From an uncultured Pelagibacteraceae bacterium (GTDB taxonomy: Bacteria; Pseudomonadota; Alphaproteobacteria; Pelagibacterales; Pelagibacteraceae): DNA of 64,000 nt. The translations under genes were made by a program, and so were the position numbers. Below the pieces are notes generated by a model. The model was not told the DNA's origin, searched no databases, and worked only from the letters and a program-made list of their open reading frames with translations. The DNA is taken from contig CACIMN010000001.1 of NCBI GenBank assembly GCA_902587755.1, forward strand, positions 62,001-126,000, in the 5' to 3' direction. Of the stretch, positions 60,843 to 64,000 are shown in pieces; position 1 is the stretch's first letter, and each line of letters begins with the position of its first letter.

Positions 60843-63713
60843 TTATGCTGCATCTTCTTTAAACTCATCCAAACTTGGACAAGTGCAAAAAATATTTTTA
60901 TCTCCATATACATTGTCAACTCTTGCAACTGGAGGCCAAAATTTATTTGCTTTTAAGAATTTTGCTGGATATGCGGCTTGCTCTCTTGAATATTTATGAT
61001 TCCATTCATCTGAAGCTAATTCTATGTCAGTGTGAGGTGCATTTTTAATAGGGTTATCAACCTTATCAAACTTGCCTGTCTGGACCATATCTATTTCCTC
61101 TTTAATACTAATTAAAGTGTCACAAAATCTATCCAGTTCAGATAAACTCTCACTTTCAGTTGGTTCAATCATCATTGTACCAGCAACTGGCCATGACATT
61201 GTTGGTGCATGAAATCCATAATCTATCAATCTTTTAGCTATATCTTCTTCTGAAATTCCTGTTTCGCTTTTAATTGATCTTATATCAATAATGCATTCAT
61301 GTGCTACATTACCATTAGAACCTTTGTAAAGGATTGGAAAATGATCTTTTAATCTATTTGCTATGTAGTTTGCATTTAGGATTGCAATTTGCGTTGCAAG
61401 TTTTACTCCCTCGGATCCCATCATCTTAATATACATCCAAGAAATTGATAAAATACTTGAGCTTCCCCAAGGTGCAGCTGAAACGGCACCTATTCCACTT
61501 GCAGGTCCACAATCTTTTACAACTGGATGATTAGGCAAATAAACTTGTAAATGTCTTTTACATGCAATAGGTCCCATTCCAGGTCCTCCTCCACCATGTG
61601 GAATACAAAATGTTTTATGCAGGTTTATATGACAAACATCAGGACCAAAATTTCCTGGTTTTGCCACACCAACAAGTGCATTTAAGTTTGCTCCATCCAT
61701 ATAAACTTGACCACCATGTTTATGAATTACTTCACATATATCCTTAATTTTTTCTTCAAATACACCGTGTGTTGAAGGGTATGTTACCATTAATGCACCA
61801 AGATTCTCTGAATGCAATTCTGCTTTTTTCTTTAAATCCTCAAAATCAACATTTCCCTCTTTATCACAATCAACAACGACAACTTTCATTCCTACCATCT
61901 GTGCACTTGCTGGATTAGTTCCATGTGCTGAGCTTGGTATTAAACATATATTTCTATTTTCATCCCCTCTATCTAAATGATATTTTCTTATTACCATTAA
62001 TCCTGCATACTCACCCTGAGCTCCAGCATTTGGCTGAAGTGAAACACCTGAAAAACCAGTGATAGATCTCAACCAATTTTTAAGATCTGTGAACATTTCT
62101 CTATATCCCTCCATCTGTTCTACAGGTACAAATGGATGAGGTTCTGCTAATTCTCTCCAAGAAATAGGTATCATTTCCGCAGTAGCATTTAATTTCATAG
62201 TACATGAGCCTAAAGCGATCATTGTTCGATTAAGAGCTATATCCTTATCCTCTAATTTTTTAAGATATCTAAGCATCTCTGTCTCTGAGTGATATGAATT
62301 AAAAACAGGATGTTCTAAATATTTTGAAGTTCTTAATAAATTTTTTGGTAAATTTGGTAAACTGATAGTAGGATCCTCTTTTTTAATAGACTCTGCAGCA
62401 TTAAAAATTTTTAATAATTGATTTACTCTATAAACATTTTTTCTTTCATCAAAAGAAACTGACAGCATTTCCGAATTTACTTTTCTTATATTAACTTTTT
62501 GGTCTAAAGCATTTTTAAATATTTGATCAGTCTTTTCTTTGGTAATAATTGTTACAGTATCAAAAAAATAATCTGAATATAATTCATATCCAGATTGTTT
62601 TATTTTATCAGCAAAATTTTTTGCTAGTTGAGATACTCTTTCAGATATACTTTTAATTCCATCTGGACCGTGATAAATAGCATATGCTGCTGAAACAATT
62701 GCTAGTAATGCTTGAGCGGTACAAATATTACTTGTAGCTTTGTCTCTTCTAATGTGTTGCTCTCTAGTTTGTAATGACAATCTATAGGCCTGGTTTCCAT
62801 GCCTATCAACTGAAACCCCAACAATCCTACCTGGCATAGATCGTTTGTATTCATCTTTTGTTGCAAAAAATGCTGCATGAGGTCCTCCATAACCCATTGG
62901 TATACCGAACCTTTGGGAGCTACCGACAGCAATATCAGCGCCAAGCTCTCTTGGTGTTTTTAGCATAGAAAGCGCAAGGAGATCACAAACTAAAATTGCT
63001 TTTCCATTTTTTTTATGAATTTTACTTATGGCCTCACTAGGATCTTTAATATCACCTAAAGTTCCTGGATATTGTAAAACTCCACAAACAATATCTTCTT
63101 TTAAATGCTCTAGAACTTTATCCTCATTTCCAACAAGGACTTTAAGACCCATTGGCTCTGCTCTAGTTTGAATAACGTCAATTGTTTGTGGATGGCAATC
63201 CTCAGAAACAAAAACTAAATTGCTATCACTTTTATTAAGTCTATGACTTAAACCCATAGCTTCAGCAGCAGCTGTTCCCTCGTCAAGTAAAGAGGCATTT
63301 GCTATATCCATTCCAGTAAAATCAACAATCATTTGTTGAAAGTTTAATAGCATCTCTAATCTACCTTGTGCTACTTCAGGCTGATAAGGTGTATATGATG
63401 TGTACCATCCAGGATTTTCTAATATATTTCTTAAAATTACATATGGTGTGTAAGTTCCATAATAACCCATCCCTATAAAATTTGAGTAAATTTGGTTTTT
63501 TTTTGAGATTGCTTTTAATTTTCTTAACGCTTCATATTCTGAATTTGGTTCACCGATATTTAGTTCACCTTTAAACTGAATCTTTTCTGGTATGGTACTA
63601 TTAATAAACTCATCTAATGACTTAAAGTTAAGATCTTTAAGCATTTTTTCTTGGTCCTTTTCTGATGGACCTATGTGTCTTCTAATAAAATCTTTTTGTG
63701 AATTATGTAACAT
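60843..63713 (-). CDS. gcvP: Glycine dehydrogenase (decarboxylating), P protein
   Basis: PLP enzyme of the glycine cleavage system that decarboxylates glycine and loads aminomethyl on GcvH. 956 residues in one chain, so the homodimeric type. N-terminal FIRRHIGPSEKDQEKML, GMGYYGTYTPYVILRNILEN, SLLDEGTAAAEAM; second half with IALGSCTMKLNATAEM, MDGANLNALVG and the PLP lysine in CHINLHKTFCIPHGGGGPG. Overlaps the gcvH stop by 3 bases. The downstream block of lipid genes follows without a gap, so co-transcription is possible. Confidence 0.97.
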   Translation of the reverse strand: MLHNSQKDFIRRHIGPSEKDQEKMLKDLNFKSLDEFINSTIPEKIQFKGELNIGEPNSEYEALRKLKAISKKNQIYSNFIGMGYYGTYTPYVILRNILENPGWYTSYTPYQPEVAQGRLEMLLNFQQMIVDFTGMDIANASLLDEGTAAAEAMGLSHRLNKSDSNLVFVSEDCHPQTIDVIQTRAEPMGLKVLVGNEDKVLEHLKEDIVCGVLQYPGTLGDIKDPSEAISKIHKKNGKAILVCDLLALSMLKTPRELGADIAVGSSQRFGIPMGYGGPHAAFFATKDEYKRSMPGRIVGVSVDRHGNQAYRLSLQTREQHIRRDKATSNICTAQALLAIVSAAYAIYHGPDGIKSISERVSQLAKNFADKIKQSGYELYSDYFFDTVTIITKEKTDQIFKNALDQKVNIRKVNSEMLSVSFDERKNVYRVNQLLKIFNAAESIKKEDPTISLPNLPKNLLRTSKYLEHPVFNSYHSETEMLRYLKKLEDKDIALNRTMIALGSCTMKLNATAEMIPISWRELAEPHPFVPVEQMEGYREMFTDLKNWLRSITGFSGVSLQPNAGAQGEYAGLMVIRKYHLDRGDENRNICLIPSSAHGTNPASAQMVGMKVVVVDCDKEGNVDFEDLKKKAELHSENLGALMVTYPSTHGVFEEKIKDICEVIHKHGGQVYMDGANLNALVGVAKPGNFGPDVCHINLHKTFCIPHGGGGPGMGPIACKRHLQVYLPNHPVVKDCGPASGIGAVSAAPWGSSSILSISWMYIKMMGSEGVKLATQIAILNANYIANRLKDHFPILYKGSNGNVAHECIIDIRSIKSETGISEEDIAKRLIDYGFHAPTMSWPVAGTMMIEPTESESLSELDRFCDTLISIKEEIDMVQTGKFDKVDNPIKNAPHTDIELASDEWNHKYSREQAAYPAKFLKANKFWPPVARVDNVYGDKNIFCTCPSLDEFKEDAA

Positions 63714-64000
63714 TAGCTTGATGTCTCCTTTGCAAATTTATCGTATTCTTCTTTATTCATTAAAGTATCTAGCTCAGATGTGTCTTTAATTTTAAGTTTA
63801 AAAAACCATGCACCACCTTCAGGATCCTCATTGATTTTGGCAGGATCGTCAACTATAGACTGGTTGGTGTCTACCACTTCACCACTAACTGGAGTATAAA
63901 CATCACTAGCAGCTTTCGTAGATTCTACTACTCCTGCGGTACCATCTTTTTCAACACTAGATCCTTTTTCAGGAAGTTCTGCAAAAACTATGTCTCCAAG
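63713..64000 (-). CDS. gcvH: Glycine cleavage system H protein, C-terminal part (5' end outside window)
   Basis: Lipoyl carrier of the glycine cleavage system. The last 95 codons are in the window; the start lies beyond base 64000. On the minus strand the frame reads [20 protein letters not shown], then [20 protein letters not shown] with the lipoylated Lys in [23 protein letters not shown] and a C-terminus of KFAKETSS. The stop TAA shares a base overlap with the gcvP ATG. A gcvT gene, and any glycine riboswitch, would lie farther upstream, outside the window. Confidence 0.95.
   Translation of the reverse strand, partial: LGDIVFAELPEKGSSVEKDGTAGVVESTKAASDVYTPVSGEVVDTNQSIVDDPAKINEDPEGGAWFFKLKIKDTSELDTLMNKEEYDKFAKETSS

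Noticed and set aside
63713-64000. Glycine riboswitch for the gcv genes
   Set aside because: SAR11 is known for glycine riboswitches, but here gcvP overlaps gcvH and the gcvH start is outside the window, so no leader is visible.
1-64000. CRISPR arrays, insertion sequences, integrons or defence islands
   Set aside because: No direct repeats with spacers, no transposase or integrase frames, and no restriction or toxin genes were seen; nearly all bases are in housekeeping or metabolic genes.

Overview
This window looks like chromosomal DNA of a streamlined marine alphaproteobacterium, most probably SAR11 (Candidatus Pelagibacter or a close relative). The evidence is very low GC (roughly 30% by eye, not counted), Lys/Asn/Ile-rich proteins, extreme compaction, and alphaproteobacterial markers: HdaA, DUF2155 beside an NDUFA12 homologue, phosphatidylcholine synthase, and the run lptF-lptG-lptD-surA-pdxA-rsmA. 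I call 67 protein genes. Adding up the gaps between them gives about 850 non-coding bases (about 1.3%). The longest gap is 113 bp (4690-4802), so no gene-free stretch reaches 300 bases. I see no rRNA, tRNA, CRISPR array, insertion sequence, prophage or attachment site.

Layout. 1-9.1 kb: end of an RNase E/G gene, thiS-thiG, aroQ-accB-accC, DUF2155 and NDUFA12, a stand-alone TSCPD domain protein, then DUF2066-hdaA-aspS. 9.1-12.6 kb: purM-purN facing ndk and pepA. 12.6-20.2 kb: six overlapping genes for LPS export and outer-membrane biogenesis (lptF, lptG, lptD, surA) followed by pdxA and rsmA. 20.2-22.8 kb: fabD-fabG-acpP-gmk. 22.9-30.4 kb: rpsF-rpsR-rplI, dnaB, an MMPL/RND transporter, cvpA-purF and a PhnZ-like HD protein. 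30.4-34.9 kb: gshA-gshB and two transporters. 34.9-38.3 kb: a MOSC protein, then a PhyH dioxygenase with two Gfo/Idh/MocA dehydrogenases. 38.3-41.2 kb: a secreted FG-GAP/ASPIC protein, a secreted Cys-rich unknown and phosphatidylcholine synthase.

41.2-47.1 kb: two unknown genes, then EamA transporter-creatinase-amidinotransferase, then mobA-moeA. 47.1-54.8 kb: an NAD-linked molybdenum formate dehydrogenase operon (Fe-S scaffold, HPP membrane protein, fdhD, fused FdsG/FdsB, FdsA, SelO). 54.8-64 kb: a DAO-family oxidase, TspO, and a lipid-modification block (SDR, DUF3833, cyclopropane synthase-like methyltransferase, DUF1365, FAD oxidoreductase) directly behind gcvH-gcvP.

Metabolic logic. Glycine cleavage and formate dehydrogenase fit C1 oxidation, with mobA, moeA and fdhD next to the molybdoenzyme they serve. 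Creatinase would give sarcosine and urea from creatine, and the amidinotransferase links glycine, arginine, ornithine and guanidinoacetate, so both sides of the formate block feed glycine and C1 pools. The least explained pieces are the guanidino module, the PhyH-Gfo-Gfo operon, the secreted Cys-rich/FG-GAP pair with phosphatidylcholine synthase, the orphan TSCPD protein, and a formate dehydrogenase beta subunit that lacks a canonical cluster ligand.
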